Shown: one piece after another, positions 36,201-47,149 of the stretch
How the letters are laid out: every line of letters begins with the position of its first letter
How positions within the stretch are numbered: the first letter of the stretch is position 1
DNA from: Gamsiella multidivaricata
Lineage: Eukaryota; Mortierellomycota; Mortierellomycetes; Mortierellales; Mortierellaceae
DNA length: 64,000 nt
Direction: 5' to 3'
Assembly: GCF_025024155.1 (NCBI RefSeq)
Contig: NW_026251716.1
Span: 558,001 to 622,000 of the forward strand
Made by a program: the position numbers and the translations under genes
Notes under the pieces: model-generated
Databases searched by the model: none
What the model saw: the letters and a program-made list of their open reading frames with translations, nothing else
Told to the model about the DNA's origin: nothing

Positions 36201-38538
36201 CTAGATTGGGCTTCGCTACCTCGACCATCCTATGATAATGAACGTAGGGAACGAAGATAGTTAGTACAGCTGCCCTTGAACCCATATATGTAATTGCGGT
36301 CCACTACATGAAGGAGCAGCTTACTTAAAGTAGCTGATCGGCGCAGCGACTCGAGACCATCCCGAAAAAACCGTAGTGCCTTCGGTCGGCCCTGCTCTTG
36401 GTCCAAGTCTCCTAACGGCATCCTCAATATCCTGTCGGATTTCGTAGTTGCTCTCCAGTCTGAAGAGATTGAAGTTGCGGAGCAAGTAATCATGAAGCGT
36501 CAAGAACTGAAGGTTGAGCTTTGGTAGGGCGAGTGGCCGATCCGCATTGTACATCTCCTCCTTCACGGCAGCGTCCTCAAATAGCGCATTCTCGTCTGGA
36601 TAAAGAGGCAAGGCATTGATCTGTTCAATCTGACTATGTCGTTTCTCGAACTGAAGAAGCAGAACCTCCAGTAACATCGCTCGTGAATGCTCCGCTGAAG
36701 AATTCGTGATCCTTGCTGTCCTGATGTGCAAAATTTGGCAGAGTTGCACGAGCTGCTCCTGGTTCAGGTTGTCAAATTGCTTTGTAAGCGATTCTCTGTT
36801 CTCGATGGCCCTGAGGTTGGTCATTGCGAGGTCGATGAGCTCATCTTTGAAGTACGAGAATGCAATGCGCTAAGAAATTCGAGGCATCAATCGGTTAGAC
36901 CGCGAGTTCAGATATAAAACTGGATATCTGAGTCCACACATGTCAATGTCCCGTACCTGGAGTTTTGTCAGTTTTGAGGCATGAATCTCGGTCATCTCCT
37001 CCCTGGTGAGGGCGAGTCCAGTATGGCTGTTGATCTCGAACCCGACATAGAAGGCAAGGATGTCCAAAAGCTGGGCGAATAATGCACCGGCCCTCTTGTT
37101 GCTGGCGAGTTTCGACAGCTTGCAGATGGCAACAATCTGGTGATCCTCAATTAGCGTGTTGAAATAGCGCCTCGTTGGCAATTGCGCCTCCAAATCGATC
37201 AAAAACTCCATGAATCTTTCACAGTATGCAATCTTGTCTATTGTTCAGAGCGACAAGTGTTAGTTGGTGAGGTTTAAGACGGCCCATGTTTGCCCTTGAT
37301 GCGCTTCTTGAACATGACCTTTTACCTTGTTCATCATCCTCGATAGATTCCAGGATCTCCACAAAGCGCTTCATCATTTCGCTCAGCCATGTCCTCTCGA
37401 AGACCGCCTTTTCCTGCTGTTTTGGATCTATTGAGACGCAAGTAACTTGCCGCTATTAGCGCCTGCTGGACAAACCGAAAAAGAAGGATGGTGATGTGCT
37501 TCCTTGAACTTTTCGATCAATCTCATACCCATTGCGTCGAACTTCTTCTCGAGATGCTTCCAGAATTTCAAGAGTTGTGGGTATTCCTTGAACTCTGCTT
37601 CTCTTTTTGCGGAAGACACCAATGAGTGCCAGGTTGACAACGAGACTAGCCTACGTAGATAATGGACAACAGAGACGTTATGTGAGCATTGCAATGCGTT
37701 TACAGAGTCGAATTATGTGCCGTGTCCAAGGGCTCCTACCTCATGCATTCTGATCTGATGAGGGCATTCTCCAGACTCTGGAAGCAGTTGATCATGAACA
37801 CCAAGAGATATCGCTTCATTCTTAAGTCAACCTCCTCCGATTCCTGTAAGCAAAGTCGCAGAACCTCTTCAAAAAAAGCTGGAAAGTTCTCTGGTGATTC
37901 CTCAAATGTGCCTAAGGAAAAAAAAATGGGTCAGGTTGATGATCTAAATCTTACGAGTGGATCACATCGTCGCAAATGTTGTATCTTCAAATACAGATGA
38001 GTCAAAACGGCGTACCCCATGCTTCGACTCTGCTTCTGAACTTTTCATTCACCATCAAGACGATCGAAAGGACGTGTATTGTTGGAGACTGGTCGGGCTG
38101 GTAGTGGCGCCAGAGGTACTAATTGAAATTATTGGGTAGAGTTCAAGGTGTTCAATGACTAACTCATTAACAAAGATCACCCTGCTTTGAGAACAGAAGG
38201 TAGTGCAGGCACCTTACCTTCTCCAGATACTGATTGACTTCAAGCAGTGTCAGTTTTATAATGCTAAAGTCATGCTTGACAAGCTCCTCCCGGTAGACGC
38301 GCTCAATGACCTCAGCATCATAATTATCAGCTGAAGCGTCGCTCTTGGTCCACGCCTCTGCCAAGATGGCAATTGAGTCGTTTTGCATGTCTTTCACAGA
38401 AGGTCGATATGTGCCAGCATGACCTCCGCTCTGGTTCATGCCCTGACCCTGGTTCTGGTCCTGGCTCTCGGTCCGGTGCTGATCAGTGTTGCTGTCGGCT
38501 GCAGGCTGAGCGCTTTCTGGGATGCTGTTGGACGACAT
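33206..38538 (-). CDS. AQR: Intron-binding RNA helicase Aquarius
   Basis: About ten exons encode roughly 1,500 residues. Aquarius is an SF1 helicase of the intron-binding complex in the spliceosome. The N-terminal helical part is recognisable ([53 protein letters not shown]). The large exon 33924-36229 carries the insertion domain and helicase core: Walker [27 protein letters not shown], motif [17 protein letters not shown] (an EEAA form as in animals), [20 protein letters not shown], and [14 protein letters not shown]. The last exon (33206-33816) completes [15 protein letters not shown] across the junction, then [16 protein letters not shown], and ends in a Lys/Glu-rich tail closing with MDVD. 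The true ATG is at 38538 (MSSNSIPE); a longer in-frame extension would need a GTG start. Confidence 0.95.
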
Positions 38539-38920
38539 CTTGATCACTGATGAGAAGGAAGGGTGGTGACTTTGTGTGTCGGCGAATGATAATGCCCTGA
38601 GGCGTATAGACTTGATGTTTTATGCGAAAGCGCTTCCAGAGGACGAAAGTGAGGAGGGAGGCGTAGGGGCAAAGAAATGAGAGACGATGCAGTGGAGGAA
38701 TCAACAACAAAAGTGAAGGGTGCTAATTGATAACGAGAGGCTTGGTGGTCAAACAATTGTGTTCAAAGACGCGTCCAAAGATCGCGACAGGCGAGACCTT
38801 TCAGATCTGATACTCGGTGCGGAGCATTGGAGGGTGCTGGAATGTATACATGCTGTATACAAGGCCACACAGCGACAAGGTTCCCGGACCGGTCCCACGA
38901 GTCAGTCCTTGTGATGCACG

Positions 38921-38929
38921 TATAAAAGG
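38921..38929 (+). promoter_or_regulatory. TATA box of the HDHD5-like gene
   Basis: TATAAAAGG lies 82 bases upstream of the ATG at 39011, in the 472-base gap between divergent AQR and the HAD hydrolase. Position and consensus fit a core promoter directed to the right. Confidence 0.6.
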
Positions 38930-39010
38930 CGGACCGCTGTTTCACATACCACCCTATGTCGCCCCTCCCCTTCCTCATTCCTTCATCCCAGACTGTCCCA
39001 TTTAATCACC

Positions 39011-40797
39011 ATGATTGCGCGTCTTTCCATCAGGGCACCCAGAACCGCCTTCTGTGTGCGTAGACTGCATACGCAACCCAAGACAGCGCCTTTCAATATC
39101 GTCTTTGATATCGATGGTGTCCTGATCAAGGTTCGTTCAAATATGGCGAAGCAATCGAAATATAAAGACTTTCATGTCCCCCACATGAATTGCAAGAAGT
39201 AACGCAGATTTCAACGACTTCAGGGAAAGCAAGTTATCCCTCAAACCCGCCGAGCGCTGGAACTTCTCTGGGAGTAAGCAACTACGACAATCCCTTTATC
39301 TGTTTTACTGACCTTTGCGGAATGAAGCAATATGGAGTATTGACGCCCTATCGTGTTTATTGCCTTAGGAACAATGTGCCCTATATCTTCCTCACCAACG
39401 GAGGCGGCGTGCCCGAGTCCGAAAAAGCTGAAGAGCTCTCCAAAAAGCTCGGCGTCCCCGTCAACCCAGACCACCTGATCGTGTCCCACTCGCCCATGCG
39501 GTCGCTCGTTCCTCAGTATAAAGACTCTAATATTTTGGTCGTTGGAGGCAAGGGATCGTCCTGCAAACGTGTCGCAGAGTCCTATGGATTCAGACGTGTT
39601 GTCACCCCCGAAGAAGTTCATGCAGTCCATCCCTCAGCTTGCCCTATCTCATTTTGTGAGGCGCGTCCTGTTCCATTCAACAAGGTGAGAAGAGCGGCCG
39701 GTGTGCCCAAGTCTGCTACTGTATCCAACGTACGATCTTGTTAAACCGTTTGCCTGTTGATCATAGGAGTACCTTCAGAACGTCGGAATGCCAGTTGAAG
39801 CGGTTATGGTCTTCCACGACTCTGTAGACTGGGGCCGCGATCTGCAGATCTGCCTGGATGCCCTTGCATCAAAAGGTATATTTTATCAGTGCTCGAATCG
39901 CTTTGATAAGCTTGTATGGTAGACGCCAGCTAGATAATTAATGAAGTATCTGCATTGCGTGATGTATCATATTAGGCGGGGCATTGGGGACCATCAAGGA
40001 CTCTGAGGATCTGCATTCGACCAAGCAATCGGTTCCAATCTACTTTTCAAACCCTGATGTCGTATGTATCTAACGATAGTTCAATGGCAGCAATGGCTCG
40101 ATGGTAGCCATGGAATGCGCGATTGCAATCTTGACATACAACGTTCGTGCCTTCTCTCATTTTCCTGGAACTAGGTCTGGAGCAACGAATACCCAGTCCC
40201 TCGTTTCGGTCAAGGGACTTTTAAGCTGTGCCTCGAGAAGATTTACAAGGTAGATGACCCATTGATTCTCTGAACACTAGTACAAGACTGCGGACAAAAC
40301 TAACATGGATGCTCATCAATGTCACGACCTTGTATATTCGGTACCCAGAACCTGACGGGTCAGGAGCTGGAATTCACTACTTTCGGAAAACCCATGACAA
40401 CTACCTATCAATATGCTGAAACGCTTTTGAATAGGATTTCACCTTTCCCGCCAACATCTGATGGGCAACCCTCGAAGCGCACCGTCTACGGTATGAGTTG
40501 GCGCCCTATTTGTGTACGCGGTTCGATTTACGTTTTCGGCAGGCCTCTGATACCTTGAAACCTTTTCCTGCATAACTTGCTTTAGCTGTTGGGGATAACC
40601 CATACGCCGATATTGCAGGCGCCAATGCATATGGCTGGGACTCTGTATTGGTCAAGACTGGCGTGTTCAGAACCAAAGGCTATGAGAATCATCATGTGCA
40701 CCCTGCCACAGCCGTCGTAGATCACGTCGAGGATGCTGTTCGCTGGATCTTCGCCAAGGAAAAGATGAAGGCGCAGGAGCAACAGAAGCAGCGCTGA
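39011..40797 (+). CDS. HAD-superfamily hydrolase, HDHD5/CECR5 type, probably mitochondrial
   Basis: Eight exons (39011-39130, 39224-39273, 39369-39684, 39767-39875, 39976-40061, 40175-40249, 40349-40490, 40586-40797) give 369 residues. The N-terminus (MIARLSIRAPRTAFCVRRLHTQ) is Arg-rich and lacks acids, as in a mitochondrial presequence. HAD motif I is FDIDGVLIKG, split by intron 1; motif II is in FLTNGGGVPESEKAEEL; the motif III lysine is probably in FGKPMTTTYQYAETLL; motif IV is AVGDNPYADIAGANAYGWDS. The fold is a class IIA HAD phosphatase with a large cap between motifs II and III. The family substrate is unknown, so only a phosphatase-type function is inferred. It is divergent from AQR. 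Confidence 0.9.
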
Positions 40798-40944
40798 TGC
40801 AATGAACCTTTCGTAACTACACAACACACCTTTAACAAAGAAGAGGATTGCTCAGCTGTCGATTGTACGAGATGAGGCGATAAATGCGGCTATTTGATAA
40901 CTGGACAGGCCAAGAAACAAAGGACAGAAGGCGCTCCTCAGCAA
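40798..40944. other. 3' flank of the HDHD5-like gene
   Basis: Short noncoding flank leading directly into repeat copy B, which begins about 150 bases after the stop codon. Confidence 0.4.
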
Positions 40945-41447
40945 GAATGCAAAGGATTAGACATATGAGATTGATGATATCCATAGTACAATTAGAGTCG
41001 GAAACAAAAAGCTGTTTACAGAACTACAGGTCCTCGCTCTAGGATTGAATGCATTACTTTATTCTAAAAGAGACGCATGCAATTGGCTTTACCATATAAG
41101 TAACCATTCCTACCTGGGCTGCTCAACTGTTGCGGAGCTGAAAAAAGAAAAATGTATGGACACGACGCGTTGTGGCTGCCTGTGGTTTGCTATGATAACG
41201 GATGCCGAATCTGTGGCACATCTTCGCGTGGGCGCGCTGCTTGCGTTACATGATGATGAACATGGCTCTGATTCTCCTATAGACGTGTCTGCAGCGAGAC
41301 TGACGAGGTCGAAACTGGCAGGGAAACGTGTTCATCCGTGCCAACTCGATCGAAAGGCAACAAACAACATTTTCATAAACCTTGCCGTGCTATGCTCGAC
41401 GTCCTCAGAAATGGCCGAACAGACATCTCTATTGTGTGCTGTGATTA
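40945..41447 (-). repeat. Dispersed repeat, copy B
   Basis: Reverse-complement copy of 845-1283, about 40 kb away. It retains roughly 60 bases missing from copy A (about 41172-41235). A 152-codon plus-strand frame (41045-41503) spans it and shares the residues ALLALHD, DVSAARLT and KLAGK with the corresponding strand of copy A, so the repeat may once have been coding. No terminal repeats or target-site duplication were found by eye. Confidence 0.8.
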
Positions 41448-42544
41448 GGGTTTATGGGCAAGGACCTAAAACAGCTGTTTCCATCACACGAATACGATCT
41501 TGATCTGTAAGAACGCTATCCCGGACGATGCTTTTCTACAGCTGTGGCTCGAGAAGCAAAGTGCAAGGCCACATAGACATAGTCGCGCAAAAAGGCATTA
41601 TGCACTAGCTTATAGCACGAAAAATGACGATTGCCAGGACAACAACTGTTTAATTTTGATATATTAGTTCCAGTAGGAAGGCATACTTCTTCGTGCAATA
41701 ACTCTTCTGCTCAGGAATGAAAACAGGTAGGACGTTGCGCGCTAAAGTGGTCCAGACAACAGGAAGATGCCCGTATCGATATCGCTTCATGATCTCTAAC
41801 AAATGCTCCTTTGCCGCGGAACCGTCCTATATCTGGTGGGACAAGCTGGTTGACAGTGGGTGCTCGATTACTATTCCCAATTCATCCTCAAGCCATGGGC
41901 ACTCACAATATAAAATGTGGAAACAAAGCAGAATAGAGTTGTCGTTAAAACATAGCATGCGATTTTGACAAGTATATAGATACGTTAATTGACACACCAC
42001 AAGGTGCTCTTAAAGCAACACTCAGACGGTGCTTGTGTACACAGGTCTGGATGGTAAAGGTGTGCGCCGCTGACCAAGTAGCCACACTATCCAGACGCCC
42101 TCACAAAACAAGCGAGTGTAATGATAGCTGGCGCATCACAAGGAAGTTGAACAAGTCTTCCTGGACCGCCCGGGGACAAGGCGAGCATTCCCATACCTTG
42201 GTGTAAAGGCCACGAGTTGGCAGGAAATAGAGATAATGCCCACTATCTTCCTTCCAAGGTCGCGACCGATGGACTAAGAAGGAGGAGAACGTCCTAGCGT
42301 GACCCTGAGAGTAGAGAGGCCAGATGGTAACATTACCTGTCGGCTTGAATACCGGCAATGCATCCTAACGTGCGCCGCTAGTTAATAATGGTTGGATGAT
42401 AATCCAGGATCAAGATCCGTGGCGATGTGTGTGATGCGGATGTTTAACGGACGCAAGAGATATGTATAAGTGAGCCATGTCTAAGCTTAAGTTAATATTT
42501 AAGGTTTTCTCAACTGCTGCATCGCAACTTGGCAACTCCTCGCT
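41448..42544. other. Intergenic, nothing recognised
   Basis: Unique sequence between repeat copy B and the broken gene. I see no splice-consistent coding frame, family motif or tandem repeat on either strand. Confidence 0.4.
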
Positions 42545-45092
42545 ATGAATCCTGGCAAAAGCAACAAGAAGACCTCATCGCAAAAGGTCGATTGGCATGC
42601 TGCTCTGGAAGCAGGACGGAAGTGGAGGGATCATATAGACAGTAATCGCGCTGGAGCTAGTTATTTCACTAGTAGAGAGGACCCACTTGCATTCGATCCA
42701 TTGGAATAGCTCAAGTGGAGGAACCAGGATCGGGATACGACGATGAAATCAGTCACCATAGAATGGAAGAGTCCATGTCAAAGAGTTCAAAATGTGGCTA
42801 AGGGAGCGCGCCCGATGACCTCGGCGGTGGTCGCCCTATATCTTCAGAGCAGGCTGAACGACGAGCGTGCAACTGATTTGCTGCAGACCAACAATGAGCA
42901 GTTGCGCGATACAGGTCATGCCCAGATACAGGCCTTGATGACAAAATGGAGTAGGTCGTGAATCTTTTATGCTACATGTTTATGCGATACTGAGGGTGCT
43001 TCTATTCACTTGAACTTTTCTCTAACAATTTCAACCTCTTAATAGAAACATCAAAACAGCCAGCATCACCATCACAGTCGTCGTCGTCGTCACTGCCGCT
43101 ATCATCCATACCTCCTCGCGGAGCTCGCAGAGATGTATGTTGCGAATTATCGGACAGGTTCATATCGTTGTGTATTTGTTTTGACTCGCAATCATCCGAT
43201 CATCCAATCGTCCGTAGGGTCCTGTTTCGGTATCGTCTACTGAAGATTCCAACAAAGAATCGAGCGGGCTGACTTCAGAGGCGGTGGGGCTACCGATATA
43301 TTATACATGGATTGATCACATCGTCAACGGGGTATGTGGTTGCTCGTTATCTCCACTATTTTAATCCTAATCTTTCGGGCAAAGTTTTTGACGATATGAA
43401 TGTTATTAACGCGCCATATACTGCCTATCAGGCTCGAAACATTCAACGGGACCCTGTTCCCGAGCTCCCTGCGGCATTTCGCTCGGAGAATGAGGAAAAC
43501 ATCCTTAATTTCGTCCATAAGAAGCTATCGCAGGAAAAGCTATCGGTCATGGAGCAGAAAGATGCCTTGTAAATACACATCGCATTTCACTGCATGCTCT
43601 ATGCTTTGTTCAATAGTCTAGATAATCAAGCCGTTATTTTTTTTCCGGTTGATCCTTCTAATAGGGTTGCTCTTTCAAATATCCTTAACGCCGACATGGA
43701 GAACGCCGATAACACCTTCGACCCAATTATAGGACGAATCAAGGAGCTGAGGGACGTCCCCATCCGCAAAGTCCAAGTAGATCTGTTGTCGGCACTTAGC
43801 ACTGTCCTTAAAGACGAGGGAATGGAGGGTCTTTTGTTGGAAGCTCAAATTCGGAGAGGAGACCTTGCTTGCAAGAAAAGGAATGAAGAAATCCCAGTAA
43901 GGACATTAAGGATTACGACGATCAGATTTCTGTGTTGGGCATAATTGAATACTGGTATGTTCAGAAAGCGACCATTTCATGAGCATGATATTATACCTCA
44001 TTATCTTAAATAATACTAACATCGTTCTTGGCGGTAACGTAGTGCGATCATGATCAGTAGGAAGAAGTTTGAAAATAGCATGGCAGAGCTGACTCCCACA
44101 GCTCGTTGGAGTTACGTCCTATCTATGCTATTGGAATATACAGTATACTTGGACCTGTATGTCTTTGTTTGTCGCATATGTATCATTTTATTAGTATTTT
44201 TGGGAAATCCATTTCTGACTCTTTCTGTTCTATTCATATCGTAATATCATAGCGGGGAGCTCGCCTGCAAGGCGTCGCAACAAGATATCACGCTGCAGGA
44301 ACGGTTTTTCGGTCCTGTATACAACAACCAATCGCCTGGCCAAAAAATCAACATGTTGCTGAGGGTCGTGGAGAGCAGCTCCGGAGATAAACCCCTGATC
44401 GAAATAGGGTGCAACGAGCACAAGGCCACCCGTGTCGATCCAGAGACGGTGCATCTCCAGGCCTTAAAGAGTCATCGCATCAATGGCTCCATCCTCGCCC
44501 GGCTCGAAGAACAAGGTCTCAACACAGATACCGCCTTCTCCATCTATCTCGATGCCCACGGTAAGGTGTATTGGTTTTTTGGACCTGTTATTGGCTGTCA
44601 AGAAGTGTGCTCAAATATCTCCACGCTAAAAATTTAATGTTGCATGCAAACGCAGCAACACATAAGAAGTTTTATCAATTTAGCTGAGTTGAGTTATGCC
44701 GAACACATTTATCGTTCTAACGTCTACTATCCTGGTCATAGGCATGAGTGCATGTCTTTTTGCGATGAGAAGAGTGGAGGATGTTTATGGAGTGACCAGA
44801 CTCGGCAACACGCTGCTACTCCCTACGAATGAGCAGGAGATGGAATCGTTCCTGGAAGGAGACACGCTGTCTTCGCTATTTATGTACCGAGTAAGTACAT
44901 GCACTGGTTTCTTATTTTATTTTTTGCGTTCCCAGCCATCATTTCTTGTCAACCCAAACGCTTACGTTTGGTAGGAGAGAACGGCAATACTGGCCAAGGA
45001 AGTGCTGCGTATGAGAGCATAGAGGCTTCTGAAGAAGAGATGCGGGACACCGTCGCCTCCGAGGCGCAAGACTCCAAGCGTTTACACTCCAT
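42545..45092 (+). pseudogene. Multi-exon gene of unknown family, disrupted
   Basis: A start with MNPGKSNKKTSSQKVDWHAA (42545) is followed by several protein-like exons joined by plausible GT-AG introns: LQSRLNDERATDLLQTNNEQ, then a Ser-rich linker, VGLPIYYTWIDHIVNG, FDDMNVINAPYTAYQAR, LSNILNADMENADNTFDP, ELTPTARWSYVLSMLLEY, LACKASQQDITLQERFFGP, RVEDVYGVTRLGNTLLLPTN. The frame is broken by a TAG at 42708, by what looks like a one-base loss near 43898 (protein-like sequence moves to another frame, DIKDYDDQISVLGIIEYW) and by a TAG near 45018. Intact splice sites and long clean exons suggest recent loss of function. I do not recognise the family. An alternative is an unusual intron structure that avoids one or two of the lesions. 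Confidence 0.55.
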
Positions 45093-45372
45093 GAAAAGTA
45101 AGAAACGCTTAAGAGCGAGTGACAACTCTAGCGTGTATCTTTTTTCGGATGGAGCTATATTATGCTATGCGCGATATTTCCATGGCCAATTATGTAGGAA
45201 TACAGGCCACCTCCTTGCTTACCGCGTACTGTACAGCAAACTCTTAACTTACAATAAACGAATTTGCTACAGTACAACATTATTTTATATTTGGGGTTTT
45301 TTGTGGTGTAAAAGTATAGAACTACATCTGCGTTTTGCAAGGATTACTCAAAAGCATAGTGCCAAAGACGAA
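45093..45372. other. Short gap before the ammonium transporter
   Basis: A/T-rich sequence between the end of the disrupted gene and the stop codon of the convergent transporter; nothing recognised. Confidence 0.3.
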
Positions 45373-46899
45373 TTATACGACCTGTTGCTGCCTTCCAAGG
45401 GTCGATACGCTTCCGACCTTGGCCTCACCAAAACTCTCGATGCTGTGGACCCCGCTGTTGGCCTCTCCGACCTCAACGTTGGGATCAATGACCTTGGCCT
45501 TCTCACTTAAATGACCGTAGCAGGCTTCTCCAAGCTCAGCAATATCCAGACCAGCATGCTCCTGTTCCGAATCCGCACGCAGGTTCAGTCCAGGGATCTT
45601 GTTCATGATGACGAGGATCAGATAGGTGATACCGAACGACCAGGTAAGACCAGCAGTCGAGTCAGCAAGCTGGTAACCAACTTGGATCCAGTTGCGGTCC
45701 AACCAACCTCCGGCAATGACAGTGGTACCATCGAGGGCGGCAATAGAAGCCTGGGCGAAAACTCCCGTGAGGATGTTGCCGACAATACCGCCCACACCAT
45801 GGACAGCAAAAACGTCGAAGGCATCGTCGTACTTGAGGTAGTGCTTCAGACGGACAGCCATGTTGCAAGCGAGCGCACCCAAGAATCCAATCGCGACACT
45901 GGAGGCAGGGGAGACAAACCCTGAGCCGGGGGTGATGGCGACCAACCCAGCGACAGCACCAGAGCAGAAGCCGAGAACCGATAGCTTGCGCTCGTGGCGG
46001 TAGTCGAGCAAGACCCAGGTGAGACCAGCAGTCGAGGCAGCCAAGTTGGTGACAACGCAGGCCATGGCAGCGCGCAAGTTGGCTGAGAGTGCCGATCCAC
46101 CGTTGAATCCGAACCAACCGAACCAAATGAAGCATGTTCCAATGACAACGTTGCTCATGCTATGAGGACGAAAATCCTTCTGGTCGCCAGAACGCTTACC
46201 GAGGACAATCGCGTAGGCCAGCGCAGCAGCACCTGAAGAGATGTGAACAGGCGTACCACCAGCGAAATCGAGTCCTCCCATAACAAAGGACCATCCGTTA
46301 GGGGACCAGGTCCAGCAGGCGATAAAGTCATAGACGAAAGTGGTCCACAAGAAGATGAAGACAAGGGTGGGGACGATACGACCACGCTCTGCAGCAGCAC
46401 CGATGGCGAGGGCAGGAGTCAAGGCAGCAAACATGCACTGGAAAATCATAAAGACCAGATCTGGGATCTTGGGGTTGCCGACGGAGGGTTGGTCGAGGAC
46501 GCCACGGAAGAAGGCGTTCTCGAAATTTCCGATCATTCTGCCACCGGATTTACTGAATGATAGCGAGTATCCGAATAAGAACCACTACAAGAAGATTGGC
46601 GGCGACAAAGAAAGAAAGAAAGAAAGAAAGAAAGATGTCAGTTGGGGGTTCGGAAAGGCCGAAGAAAGGGGTGAGGAAACGGGAGACGGGTGATCTACCT
46701 GGAAGGAAACAACTGCGATAGAGCAGCAGGACAGCATGATGAGCGACAGAGCGTTCTTGGAGCGGGCCATGCCAGAGTAAAAGTAGCCGATTCCGGGGAT
46801 CATGAGCCAGACCAGGGCAGTGGAGGCCAAGGTCCAGGCGATGTCGCCGGCATTGTATTGGGAGCCGATGACCGCAGTCGCGGGATCTGTAGAGTTCAT
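45373..46899 (-). CDS. Ammonium transporter (AMT/MEP family)
   Basis: Two exons (46699-46899, 45373-46584) give 470 residues with about eleven hydrophobic segments. AMT/MEP proteins are plasma-membrane trimers that import ammonium as a nitrogen source. Seen: an N-terminal start with YNAGDIAWTLASTALVWLM; GYFYSGMARSKNAL; the Asp and first pore His in LDFAGGTPVHISSG; WFGWFGFNGGSALSAN; and the second pore His in DVFAVHGVGGIVGN. The cytoplasmic tail begins after NKIPGLNLRADSEQEHAGLD, a segment conserved in the family, and continues with ELGEACYG; the last part (after about residue 420) is divergent. The single 114-base intron holds a GAAA-type microsatellite. A regulatory receptor role (Mep2-like) cannot be judged from the sequence. 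Confidence 0.97.
46604..46634. repeat. (GAAA)n microsatellite in the transporter intron
   Basis: About seven tandem GAAA units lie inside the intron of the ammonium transporter, close to the acceptor side on the minus strand, where they form a pyrimidine tract of TTTC units. Confidence 0.85.
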
Positions 46900-47111
46900 A
46901 TTGAACGACGGGAACTGTTGAGGAAGGCGATGGGCGGTTGGTGCTAGGGGTGTAGACGGAGGAGTGGACGGACACCAGAAGCGGCGAAGATCAGACCGGA
47001 AGAGGAAGAGAGGGAGGAGGAATGAACAATGCCGGAGACTTTTTGGGTTTCGCGTTGTTGAAGGGGAAGAAAAAAGAAGAAAGAAAAAAAAAAAAGAGGG
47101 AAAGCGGTAGG

Positions 47112-47118
47112 CTTTATA
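47112..47118 (-). promoter_or_regulatory. TATA box of the ammonium transporter
   Basis: The minus strand reads TATAAAG about 215 bases upstream of the ATG at 46899. No GATA-type cluster was assigned with confidence, although nitrogen control would be expected for such a gene. Confidence 0.4.
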
Positions 47119-47149
47119 GTCTCCCAAGAACGACCGAGGAACAGCGCCA

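Noticed and set aside
38539..38547. Longer N-terminus for Aquarius
   Set aside because: The extension begins with GTG and not ATG; the ATG at 38538 is the supported start.
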